Shown here piece by piece: positions 1 through 4,842 of a stretch of 12,290 bases of DNA. The notes below the pieces were generated by a model that was given only the letters and a program-made list of their open reading frames with translations, made no database searches and was not told the DNA's origin. The stretch covers positions 1 through 12,290 of the forward strand of contig NZ_JOEH01000059.1 in NCBI RefSeq assembly GCF_000719095.1, in the 5' to 3' direction. The translations under genes and the position numbers were made by a program. Within the stretch, counting starts at the first letter, position 1. Each line of letters starts with the position of its first letter. This DNA comes from Streptacidiphilus jeojiense. GTDB taxonomy: Bacteria; Actinomycetota; Actinomycetes; Streptomycetales; Streptomycetaceae.

Positions 1-1
1 C

Positions 2-517
2 TCGGGCACGGTCAGCAGCGTGTCCGGGACAGGGTTCACCGTGACGACACCGACCGGGGGCAAGATCACCGTCAGCGCGGGCTCGTCCACCGCCTACCGG
101 GACGCGACGAGCGGCACACCGACCGCGGCATCGGCGGACACGGTCAAGAACGGCGTCGCTGTCCTGGTGTTCGGAACGGTGAACAACAAGTCCGTCACCG
201 CGACCACAGTGACCGTCGAGCCCGCAGGCAGCCCCTACACGACGGCGTCCTCCGACGTCAGCGCGCTGCAGCGGGGGCAGAAGGCCGGGAACCAGGCGTT
301 CGGCACGATCCCCGCGGACTACAGCGACGGGCAGGGCACCATCGTCGGCGCGGCCACCGCCGACCAGGCGGTGGCGGCGGCACTGGCCAAGTACCCGGGC
401 GGTCTGATCGACCGGGTCGTCCAGCTCTCCGACGGCGGCTACGAGGTCCACGACATCGGCACCACCATGCATCACGTCTTCGAGGATTCGACCTTCAAGG
501 TGACCGGCGCCAACTGA
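2..517 (+). CDS. Secreted DUF5666-like / PepSY-like protein, 5'-truncated by the window edge
   Basis: The frame is open from the first bases, so the true start lies upstream and the GTG at 20 is probably internal. The visible 171 residues have two parts. The first ~75 are a Gly/Thr/Val-rich beta segment with the cadence G-T-V-S-S-V-x-G-x-G-F-T-V and, later, a G-V-A-V-L-V-F-G-T-V strand. This is the OB-fold-like pattern of DUF5666 proteins. The last ~55 residues (ADQAVAAALAKYPGGLIDRV, then GGYEVHDIG) resemble a PepSY-type domain: a helix beginning with paired Ala, then Gly and a Tyr-Glu-Val strand. Such proteins are normally exported, but the signal peptide would be upstream and cannot be checked. 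The lipoprotein gene follows after 66 nt on the same strand with no clear terminator, so the two may be co-transcribed. The molecular role is unknown. Confidence 0.75.
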   Translation, partial: SGTVSSVSGTGFTVTTPTGGKITVSAGSSTAYRDATSGTPTAASADTVKNGVAVLVFGTVNNKSVTATTVTVEPAGSPYTTASSDVSALQRGQKAGNQAFGTIPADYSDGQGTIVGAATADQAVAAALAKYPGGLIDRVVQLSDGGYEVHDIGTTMHHVFEDSTFKVTGAN

Positions 518-583
518 CGACGAGACTCGGGCAGTCGCCTGTTCCGGCCGACCGCAGGCATCTCACGGAGGAACCCACCCGCC

Positions 584-1162
584 ATGATCACACGTGTCCG
601 CCGGACGACCGCCCCCAGGGCTCTCGCAGCTATCGGCGTCCTCGCGTCCGGAGCGCTGATGCTCGCGGGCTGCTCCTCCAGCAGCTCCCCTGGAGCGGCA
701 ACGCCATCCGCGAACGCCAGCGGTTCGGCGGCGATCGCCCAGTACACCGCCTGCCTGAAGTCCCACGGGGTGACCCTGCCCAGCGGCGGCTCCAGCGGAC
801 GGCCGAGCGGACGTCCCACCGGCGGGTTCACCGGACGGCCGAGCGGAGCCCCGAACGGCGGATTCGGCGGCGGTGCCTCCGCCAACCCGTCCGAGGCGGC
901 AGCCATGCAGGCATGCGCCTCACTGCGCCCAACCGGCCAGGGCGGATTCGGCGGCCGCGGCAGCAACGGCGCCTCCGGCAACACCCAAGCCGCGGCCTTC
1001 ATCAGCTGTATGAAGGACAACGGCGTGACCGTGACCACCCAGCAGGTCCGCTCGATCACCACCAGCACCGACCAGAAGACCATCGCCGCACTCAAGGTCT
1101 GCAAGCCGCTGCTTCCCACCGGCAGCACGAATACCGCACCGACAGCGACACCCACTTCCTGA
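584..1162 (+). CDS. Lipoprotein with a duplicated Cys motif and Gly/Pro-rich linker
   Basis: The ATG at 584 follows GGAGGA at 567-572. Residues 1-30 form a lipoprotein signal: Arg at positions 4, 6, 7 and 12, a hydrophobic stretch, then lipobox L27-A28-G29-C30. A Ser/Ala-rich tether follows C30, so the mature protein is probably anchored on the outer face of the cytoplasmic membrane. The rest shows a two-fold repeat. Unit 1 has YTACLKSHGVTLP (C57) and later ACASLRP (C111). Unit 2 has FISCMKDNGVTV (C142) and later VCKPLLP (C173). Each unit is an aromatic-x-x-Cys-hydrophobic-Lys-x-x-Gly-Val helix followed by a second Cys before Leu-x-Pro, which suggests one disulfide per unit. Residues ~68-98 are a low-complexity linker with GRPSG repeats. 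Actinomycetes carry many lipoproteins with a C-M-R-x-H-G-V motif, often near envelope transporters or kinases. No enzymatic motif is visible and the function is unknown. Confidence 0.85.
   Translation: MITRVRRTTAPRALAAIGVLASGALMLAGCSSSSSPGAATPSANASGSAAIAQYTACLKSHGVTLPSGGSSGRPSGRPTGGFTGRPSGAPNGGFGGGASANPSEAAAMQACASLRPTGQGGFGGRGSNGASGNTQAAAFISCMKDNGVTVTTQQVRSITTSTDQKTIAALKVCKPLLPTGSTNTAPTATPTS
796..847 (+). repeat. 16-bp direct repeat in the lipoprotein linker
   Basis: CGGACGGCCGAGCGGA occurs at 796-811 and again at 832-847, a 36-bp (12-codon) offset, and encodes GRPSG both times. It lies in the Gly/Pro-rich linker, where slippage-driven length variation is expected. The offset is a multiple of three, so gain or loss of a unit would keep the frame. 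Confidence 0.85.
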
Positions 1163-1196
1163 CCCAGGCCCTTTCGCCCACCTGTGCGGAACGCTG

Positions 1197-1430
1197 TCAC
1201 CTGCGACCTGCGCAGTCGCTCGGGCCCTCGCTCAGCACCTCGATGTCGTCGGGGCTGGTGACCCACTCGAGGCCACCGCCGAGGGGGCGGACGTAGACCT
1301 CGGTGACGGGGCCGTAGCCCGGCAGCGGGCTGCGTTTGGAGAGTTGGCCGGACAGAAGTCCGACGCGGCCGGTCGAGCGGCTGCGGACGCGTCTGCCCTC
1401 GGCGGGGTGCGGCGGGAACGACGTGGTCAT
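1197..1430 (-). CDS. Small conserved actinobacterial protein (LRPxGGGxEW-type)
   Basis: This 77-residue product starts at ATG 1430, preceded on the minus strand by AGAGGGAG about 9 nt upstream. The N-terminus (1-20) is basic and Ser/Pro-rich. Residues ~20-67 carry GRVGLLSG, then VYVRPLGGGLEWVTSPDDIEV. Streptomyces genomes hold many small proteins with the same pattern: a G-R-V-G strand, a V-x-L-R-P-x-G-G-G-x-E-W motif, then D-x-x-x-L/V. No function is established to my knowledge. It overlaps an upstream in-frame ATG (1344) of the AraC frame on the other strand, one reason to start the AraC gene later. It converges on the lipoprotein gene with a 34-nt gap. I am fairly confident that it is a real gene and make no claim about its role. 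Confidence 0.7.
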   Translation of the reverse strand: MTTSFPPHPAEGRRVRSRSTGRVGLLSGQLSKRSPLPGYGPVTEVYVRPLGGGLEWVTSPDDIEVLSEGPSDCAGRR

Positions 1431-1494
1431 GGTCAGGGCTCCCTCTGCTGGATCGGATCTCGCAGTAGAGAGCGGCCTCGCGCCCGACTCTTAC

Positions 1495-1509
1495 ACCGGT
1501 ACGGCCGGT
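1495..1509. promoter_or_regulatory. Inverted repeat next to the AraC gene promoter
   Basis: ACCGG-TACGG-CCGGT has 5-bp arms and directly abuts the proposed -35 box (1510-1515) of the AraC gene. The position suits an operator, possibly for autoregulation or for the divergent small gene. The arms are short, so chance is a real alternative in DNA of this composition. Confidence 0.25.
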
Positions 1510-1536
1510 CTGACGCAGGTCGCCCGGAGGTAGAGT
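1510..1536 (+). promoter_or_regulatory. Leaderless promoter of the AraC-family gene
   Basis: CTGACG (1510-1515) matches five of six bases of TTGACG. After a 15-bp spacer comes TAGAGT (1531-1536), a perfect TAGRRT -10 box. The GTG start lies 8 nt after the -10 box, where transcription should begin, so the mRNA would be leaderless. The GGAGG at 1526-1530 is 14 nt from the GTG, too far for a good ribosome binding site, and lies upstream of the predicted transcript start. Confidence 0.55.
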
Positions 1537-1544
1537 TCGGGCCT

Positions 1545-2510
1545 GTGATCGGTGAGTCGCACTTCACCCTGGACGTTCCGGCTTTCGCCGTGGCGAGCAT
1601 GGTCGTCGCACTGCAGCCGGGTGCCGACATCCCCGCCCACAACCATCCCCAGCACCAGCTGACTTGGGCGCCAGAGGGTCCGCTCACCGTGGTGGTCGAC
1701 GACTTGCGCTGGGTGGTGCAGCGCTCGCGCGCGCTGTGGATACCCGGCGGTGTGGACCATGCGGTGGTTCCCGGCTCCTCCTCCGAGATGTTGTCGCTGT
1801 ACTTCGAACCGGACGAATGCCCGCTGCGCTGGAAGGCCCCGACTGTCGTCGACGCCACCGGGCTGGTCGGGCCGCTGCTGTTGCACCTCGTGGGGCTCGG
1901 GGCAGGTGCTGCAGAGCATCGGGCCCGGGTTGCGACCGTGCTGTGGGACCTGTTGAAGCCCATGTCGGTGGCCACGATTCCGAGCGTCCTCCCCGCTGAT
2001 CCCGAGGCCCTGCGCGTGGCGCTCGCCATCAGGCAGGATCCCGCCGACCCTCGGGACCTGGAGGCCTGGGGCCGGGAGGTCGGTGTGTCAGCGCGCACCC
2101 TGTCGCGCCGGTTCCGCGCCGAGACCGGGGTGAGCTTCAGCAGTTGGCGGACCAGTGAACGGCTCAACGCGGCGCTGCCGCTGCTGGGCATGGGGCAGCC
2201 GATCTCCCGGGTCGCCCGCGCGGTCGGCTACCAGACCGCGAGCGCGTTCATCACCGCATTCCGACGGGAAGTGGGGACCACTCCCGCCGCGTACTTCAAC
2301 GGGAGGCGGTCGCGCCCGCCATCACGGCCCCGTAGACGCCGATCGCCTTCGCCCGTTCCCCGGCCCCGGGGAACGCGGCCGCCAGCAGGGGCAGCGCGGT
2401 GGCGAAGAGCATGGCGGCGCCGATGCCCGGCGATGTACATGCGCCTGCGCCCGAACCGGTCGCCGAGGGTGGCGAAGGTCAGCATGGTGCCGGCCAGTGG
2501 GATCGAGTAG
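1545..2510 (+). CDS. Cupin-AraC family transcriptional regulator with aberrant C-terminal tail
   Basis: GTG 1545 is chosen because the leaderless promoter ends 8 nt before it and because earlier in-frame ATGs overlap the opposite-strand small gene. The product is 321 residues. Residues ~1-95 form an AraC_binding-type cupin with AHNHPQHQLTW (H32, H34, H37) and LWIPGGVDHAVVPG, the usual ligand-sensing fold. Residues ~170-252 form the HTH_18 DNA-binding domain, with two helix-turn-helix units (DLEAWGREVGVSARTLSRRF and ISRVARAVGYQTASAFITAF), then the family signature FRREVGTTPAAYF ending at 251. AraC domains of this type normally end within ~10-20 residues of that point. Here another ~70 follow, almost all Arg, Pro, Ala and Ser. 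They are encoded opposite the minus-strand MFS relic, so they look like read-through after the native stop was lost. The regulator may still be functional. Its target is unknown; an MFS efflux gene is a frequent partner. Confidence 0.8.
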   Translation: MIGESHFTLDVPAFAVASMVVALQPGADIPAHNHPQHQLTWAPEGPLTVVVDDLRWVVQRSRALWIPGGVDHAVVPGSSSEMLSLYFEPDECPLRWKAPTVVDATGLVGPLLLHLVGLGAGAAEHRARVATVLWDLLKPMSVATIPSVLPADPEALRVALAIRQDPADPRDLEAWGREVGVSARTLSRRFRAETGVSFSSWRTSERLNAALPLLGMGQPISRVARAVGYQTASAFITAFRREVGTTPAAYFNGRRSRPPSRPRRRRSPSPVPRPRGTRPPAGAARWRRAWRRRCPAMYMRLRPNRSPRVAKVSMVPASGIE

Positions 2511-2578
2511 GTGTCGACGACCCACTGCAGCCCGTCGATGGAGGCGTAGAACCGCGTGCAGTCGTCGCAGTCGAGGAC
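2300..2578 (-). pseudogene. Degraded MFS drug transporter (EmrB/QacA-like DHA2 type), N-terminal fragment
   Basis: On the minus strand one frame reads YASIDGLQWVVDTYSIPLAG then LTFATLGDRFGRRRMYIAG. This is the end of TM1, TM2 and the cytoplasmic D-R-x-G-R-R-R motif A of MFS exporters. Directly after MYIAG the homology continues one frame over as IGAAMLFATALPLLAAAFPG and GERAKAIGVYGAVMAGATAS, which in intact proteins lies around TM4-TM5. About 40-50 residues (TM3 and its loop) are therefore missing and the frame is shifted at ~2430. The N-terminus is also wrong: VLDCDDCTRF replaces the usual start of TM1. The 3' side stops at ~2300, where the sequence turns into the antisense of the AraC gene end. 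With at least three lesions it cannot make a transporter. The AraC gene and the relic converge. Confidence 0.8.
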
Positions 2579-2733
2579 ATGGGAACTCCCTGGAGTCAGG
2601 TGGGGATGTCAGCTGCGGAGAGAACACCCGTGCACGGGGGATGCCGCACTGATCACGCTAGAGCGCCAACACACCTGACAGGAATGGCGTATGAAGACTC
2701 CTCATATCGCGTAGCGGACAGCCTCGGCCCAAC
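2579..2733. other. Non-coding spacer between relics
   Basis: I see no convincing gene here. It contains a perfect 12-bp palindrome, CCCGTGCACGGG (2627-2638), and a lower-GC patch (2680-2715) with TATGA-N7-TCATA. Neither can be assigned a role. Together with the flanking relics, the whole interval from ~2300 to 2854 holds no intact gene other than the AraC tail. Confidence 0.5.
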
Positions 2734-2848
2734 CCGCAGGCGAACACGACCGGCCTCCCCCGCGCTGCCGTCGAAGCCGGCGCGTCACATCTCGTCGTCG
2801 GCCGCGCGATCACCCAGGCCGCCGACCCGAATCTGCGGCCCAGTCCAG
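2734..2848 (+). pseudogene. Relic of a PyrF/OMP-decarboxylase-superfamily gene, 3' scrap
   Basis: The plus-strand frame running through 2761-2763 reads GLPRAAVEAGASHLVVGRAI followed by TQAADPNLRPSPDAA. The core A-x-x-A-G-A-S-H-L-V-V-G-R-x-I-T-x-A-x-D-P is the C-terminal phosphate-binding signature of orotidine 5'-phosphate decarboxylase and its relatives (hexulose-phosphate synthase, keto-gulonate-phosphate decarboxylase). Only ~35 residues are recognisable. No start codon, upstream half or nearby stop is present, and the frame runs into the antisense of the cyclase gene. The catalytic D-x-K-x-x-D region would lie in the missing part. This is an evolutionary remnant. Confidence 0.55.
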
Positions 2849-2854
2849 ATGCAG

Positions 2855-3823
2855 CTACCGCCCCTCGGCGGGCAGCACCGCGTAGGCGCGGACCGGGAAG
2901 GTGCCCATGCCTTCGACGGCGGGCGGCGCGGCGTGGAAGCGGAAGCCGTCCACGGGCAACTGCTCCAGGCCGCGCAGATGCTCCACGACTGGAATGCCCG
3001 CAGCCAGCAGCGTGGTGTGCGCGGGGCGGATCGGGTCCTCGGTGTCGTCGATGTTCAGCGAGTCGATGCCCACGAGTGCGGGCCGCTGGTCGGCGAGCCA
3101 CTTGGCGCCCTGCTCGGTGAGGAAGGGGTGGCCGCCCGATCCGTAGCGGTCGGTGCCCCAGTGCCGGTCCCAACCGGTGTGGATCAGCACCGCCCGGCCG
3201 GTGACCTGGTACGGCAGCAGCGTGCTCCGGTCGACAGCGCGGTCCTGCGCGCCGAGGAGCCGCACCACCAGCCCGTCCAGGTCAACCAGCCCGGCGAGCG
3301 GTAGTCCCGCCAGGTCCGTCCCGTCGCCGAAGCGGTGGAAGGGGCTGTCGAGGTAGGTGCCGGTGTTCGCGACCATCGAGATCCGGCCGATCTGGAACTC
3401 GGTGCCCGGCGCATAGTGGTCGCGGGACCCCTCCCGCGAGAGGTGGTCGCTGATCTCGGGCGTGGGCAGCCCCGGATAGGTGACCATGCCGTGCCGGATC
3501 CGGTGGCTGAGCTCGACGATCCGGCGCCCTGCCGCCTGCTGGGCGGCCCCGCCGACACCGCGGCCGCCCTTGTGCGGCTCGCGCAACACACTCCTGCCGC
3601 TGATCCGCACCGTGTCGACCATCAACAGACCGAGGTGGCGCACGAAGAGTTCGGCGATGTCAGCGTCACCCAGGTCCGGCCCGGGCACGTCCAGCCGGAA
3701 CCCCTGGGCCTGCAGGCCACCGCCGTTGGCGAAGGCCACATCCGCGTCGAACTGCACACGCCACTGCTGCCCGCCTGCATCGTCGAGGCCCTGGTCCATG
3801 CTCTCCGTCTCCATGCCCACCAT
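2855..3823 (-). CDS. Two-domain protein: small conserved N-terminal domain plus cyclase (kynurenine-formamidase-like) domain
   Basis: From ATG 3823 the product is 322 residues; ATG 3814 or 3799 are alternatives. A start at 3958 would add 45 Arg/Pro-rich residues across a terminator-like hairpin and a low-GC leader, so it is unlikely. Residues ~20-88 (WRVQFDADVAFANGGGLQAQ, GFRLDVPG, FVRHLGLLMVDTVRISG, EPHKGGRG) form a compact domain of unknown function. Residues ~100-322 are a cyclase-family (PF04199-type) domain: RRIVELSHRIRHGMVTYPG, EFQIGRISMVANTGTYLDSP, IDSLNID, then H269 and IPVVEHLRGL (E281). The canonical metal motif is H-x-G-T-H-x-D-x-P-x-H. Here it reads N153-T-G-T-Y157-L-D159-S-P-F-H163, so two His ligands are replaced. 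Members of this superfamily hydrolyse cyclic or N-formyl amides. Whether this variant keeps metal-dependent hydrolase activity is unclear. The truncated amidase lies just upstream on the same strand. No signal peptide is seen. Confidence 0.8.
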   Translation of the reverse strand: MVGMETESMDQGLDDAGGQQWRVQFDADVAFANGGGLQAQGFRLDVPGPDLGDADIAELFVRHLGLLMVDTVRISGRSVLREPHKGGRGVGGAAQQAAGRRIVELSHRIRHGMVTYPGLPTPEISDHLSREGSRDHYAPGTEFQIGRISMVANTGTYLDSPFHRFGDGTDLAGLPLAGLVDLDGLVVRLLGAQDRAVDRSTLLPYQVTGRAVLIHTGWDRHWGTDRYGSGGHPFLTEQGAKWLADQRPALVGIDSLNIDDTEDPIRPAHTTLLAAGIPVVEHLRGLEQLPVDGFRFHAAPPAVEGMGTFPVRAYAVLPAEGR

Positions 3824-3838
3824 GATCACTGAAGCTGT

Positions 3839-3865
3839 GCCGGAGAACAATCGAGAATTTCCGGC
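3839..3865. promoter_or_regulatory. Inverted repeat in the low-GC leader of the cyclase gene
   Basis: GCCGGAGA (3839-3846) and TTTCCGGC (3858-3865) form 8-bp arms with one mismatch and an 11-bp spacer, in the only clearly AT-richer patch upstream of the cyclase start at 3823. The arrangement fits an operator for a dimeric repressor at the cyclase promoter. I could not place convincing -10 and -35 boxes. Confidence 0.35.
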
Positions 3866-3923
3866 AGTATCCGGGTTCCTCGCGTGGGGCGTACGTGGGG
3901 CGTAGGCAGGCCGCGCCGTCGAC

Positions 3924-3950
3924 CGCCCCGGGTGCAACCCGCCCGGGGCG
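3924..3950 (-). terminator. GC-rich hairpin upstream of the cyclase gene
   Basis: CGCCCCGGG (3924-3932) and CCCGGGGCG (3942-3950) form a perfect 9-bp stem with a 9-nt loop. It lies after the amidase remnant stop and before the cyclase leader, so it probably acts as a second terminator, insulating the cyclase promoter from upstream reading. Confidence 0.5.
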
Positions 3951-3979
3951 CTGTCCATTGTCCAGGAGACAGACCGGTC

Positions 3980-4000
3980 CCGACTTCACGTTGAAGTCGG
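3980..4000 (-). terminator. Hairpin spanning the stop codon of the amidase remnant
   Basis: CCGACTTCA (3980-3988) and TGAAGTCGG (3992-4000) form a perfect 9-bp stem with a 3-nt loop. The amidase stop codon (3986-3988) lies inside it. The position is right for a terminator of the amidase transcript. Its survival suggests that the 3' end of the old gene is original and that the damage is at its 5' side. Confidence 0.5.
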
Positions 4001-4732
4001 TGATCCCGATGAGCGCGGCAACTGCTCGAAGGCCGCCGCGAGGCGCAGCACCGTGGCGTCGGCGAGGTGGCGGCCCACGATCTGCAGGCCCACCCAGCGG
4101 CCGTCGGCCAGCCGGCCTGCGGGGACGCTGATCGCCGGCAGTCCGGCGAGGTTGGCGGGCCACAGGAAGCCGAGCCACTGACCCGGGGTCAGTCCCTGTG
4201 GGCCACCACGGTCCAGCGGGTGCGCTGCGACCGGGCAGGTGGGCGTGACCAGGACGTCGTGGTCGCTCAGGTACCGGGCCGCCCGGTTGGCGACGGCCCT
4301 GCGGGTTGACTGTCCGTCGGTCAGTTGCTCGGCGGTCCAGGGGGTGTCCAGGAGGTCCAGGACGTAGTCGGACATCCGGTCGCGGTGCGCCGCGGCCAGC
4401 CGGCGCAGCCCGCGCAGGTCGGTGTCGGCGGCGACGCAGGCCCAGAAGCCCTCGGCCGGGTCGGACCAGCCCGGGTCGGCCTGCTCGACCGTGCAGCCGA
4501 GGTCGCGTTCCAGGCGTGCGACAGCCGCGTCGACCACTGCGCGGACCTCGGGGTCCACGCGCAGGTAGCCGAGGGTGGGGCTGTAGCCGATCCGCAGGCC
4601 GCGAAGGCTGCCGGGTTCGGCGGCGGCCGGCCAGTCCACGTCGCCGCCGGGGATCGAGTGCCTGTCCCTGGGGTCCGGTCCTGCCAGCACCGACATGGCC
4701 AGGGCCGCGTCCTGCACGGTGCGGGGTGTATT
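3986..4732 (-). pseudogene. Amidase-signature enzyme, 5'-truncated remnant
   Basis: About 248 residues match the C-terminal half of amidase-signature enzymes (GatA/AtzF-like): RTVQDAALAMSVLAGPDPRD at the start, then a G-L-R-I-G-Y strand, VLVTPTCPVAAHPLD, and the terminal signature WPANLAGLPAISVPAG followed by GLQIVGRHLADATVLRLAAA. The family needs the catalytic Lys-cisSer-Ser triad. Its G-G-S-S-G-G-S-x-A-A loop lies ~100 residues before the point where homology begins, so the catalytic half is absent. In-frame codons upstream of 4732 (from ATG 4786) give an unrelated sequence overlapping a hairpin. The remaining frame is intact to its stop, suggesting a fairly recent deletion. No amidase activity is expected. 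An intact ancestor next to the cyclase gene would suggest an amide or cyclic-amide catabolic pair, which is inference. Confidence 0.8.
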
Positions 4733-4755
4733 CAATCGGCACGCACAGTCCGCCT

Positions 4756-4780
4756 TCAGCCGCTGACGCGCAGCGGCTGA
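4756..4780 (-). terminator. Hairpin terminator after the M48 peptidase gene
   Basis: TCAGCCGCTG (4756-4765) and CAGCGGCTGA (4771-4780) form a perfect 10-bp stem with a 5-nt loop, about 60 nt beyond the peptidase stop. There is no U-tract, which is usual in Streptomyces. It sits about 25 nt from the amidase breakpoint. Confidence 0.6.
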
Positions 4781-4842
4781 CGGCACCTCAGCTCACGGAA
4801 GCGGCCTGCGTTCCAGGACCGGTCCGATCAGGGGCCTCCCCG

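Noticed and set aside
472..1266. Long minus-strand open frame opposite the lipoprotein gene
   Set aside because: Pro/Arg/Gly-rich shadow with no domain. The plus strand has a signal peptide, lipobox and ribosome binding site.
1344..1544. In-frame N-terminal extension of the AraC protein from ATG 1344
   Set aside because: It overlaps the opposite-strand small gene, encodes Arg-rich filler, and lies upstream of the leaderless promoter; the cupin begins right after 1545.
1433..2191. 252-residue minus-strand open frame opposite the AraC gene
   Set aside because: Ser/Arg/Thr-rich antisense shadow of clear cupin and HTH coding sequence.
2399..3304. 301-residue plus-strand open frame
   Set aside because: Runs antisense through the cyclase gene and across the MFS relic without any family pattern. 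The real plus-strand relic (PyrF-like) is in another frame.
3824..3958. 45-residue N-terminal extension of the cyclase from ATG 3958
   Set aside because: Arg/Pro-rich, crosses a 9-bp hairpin and a low-GC promoter-like stretch; the domain starts well after ATG 3823.
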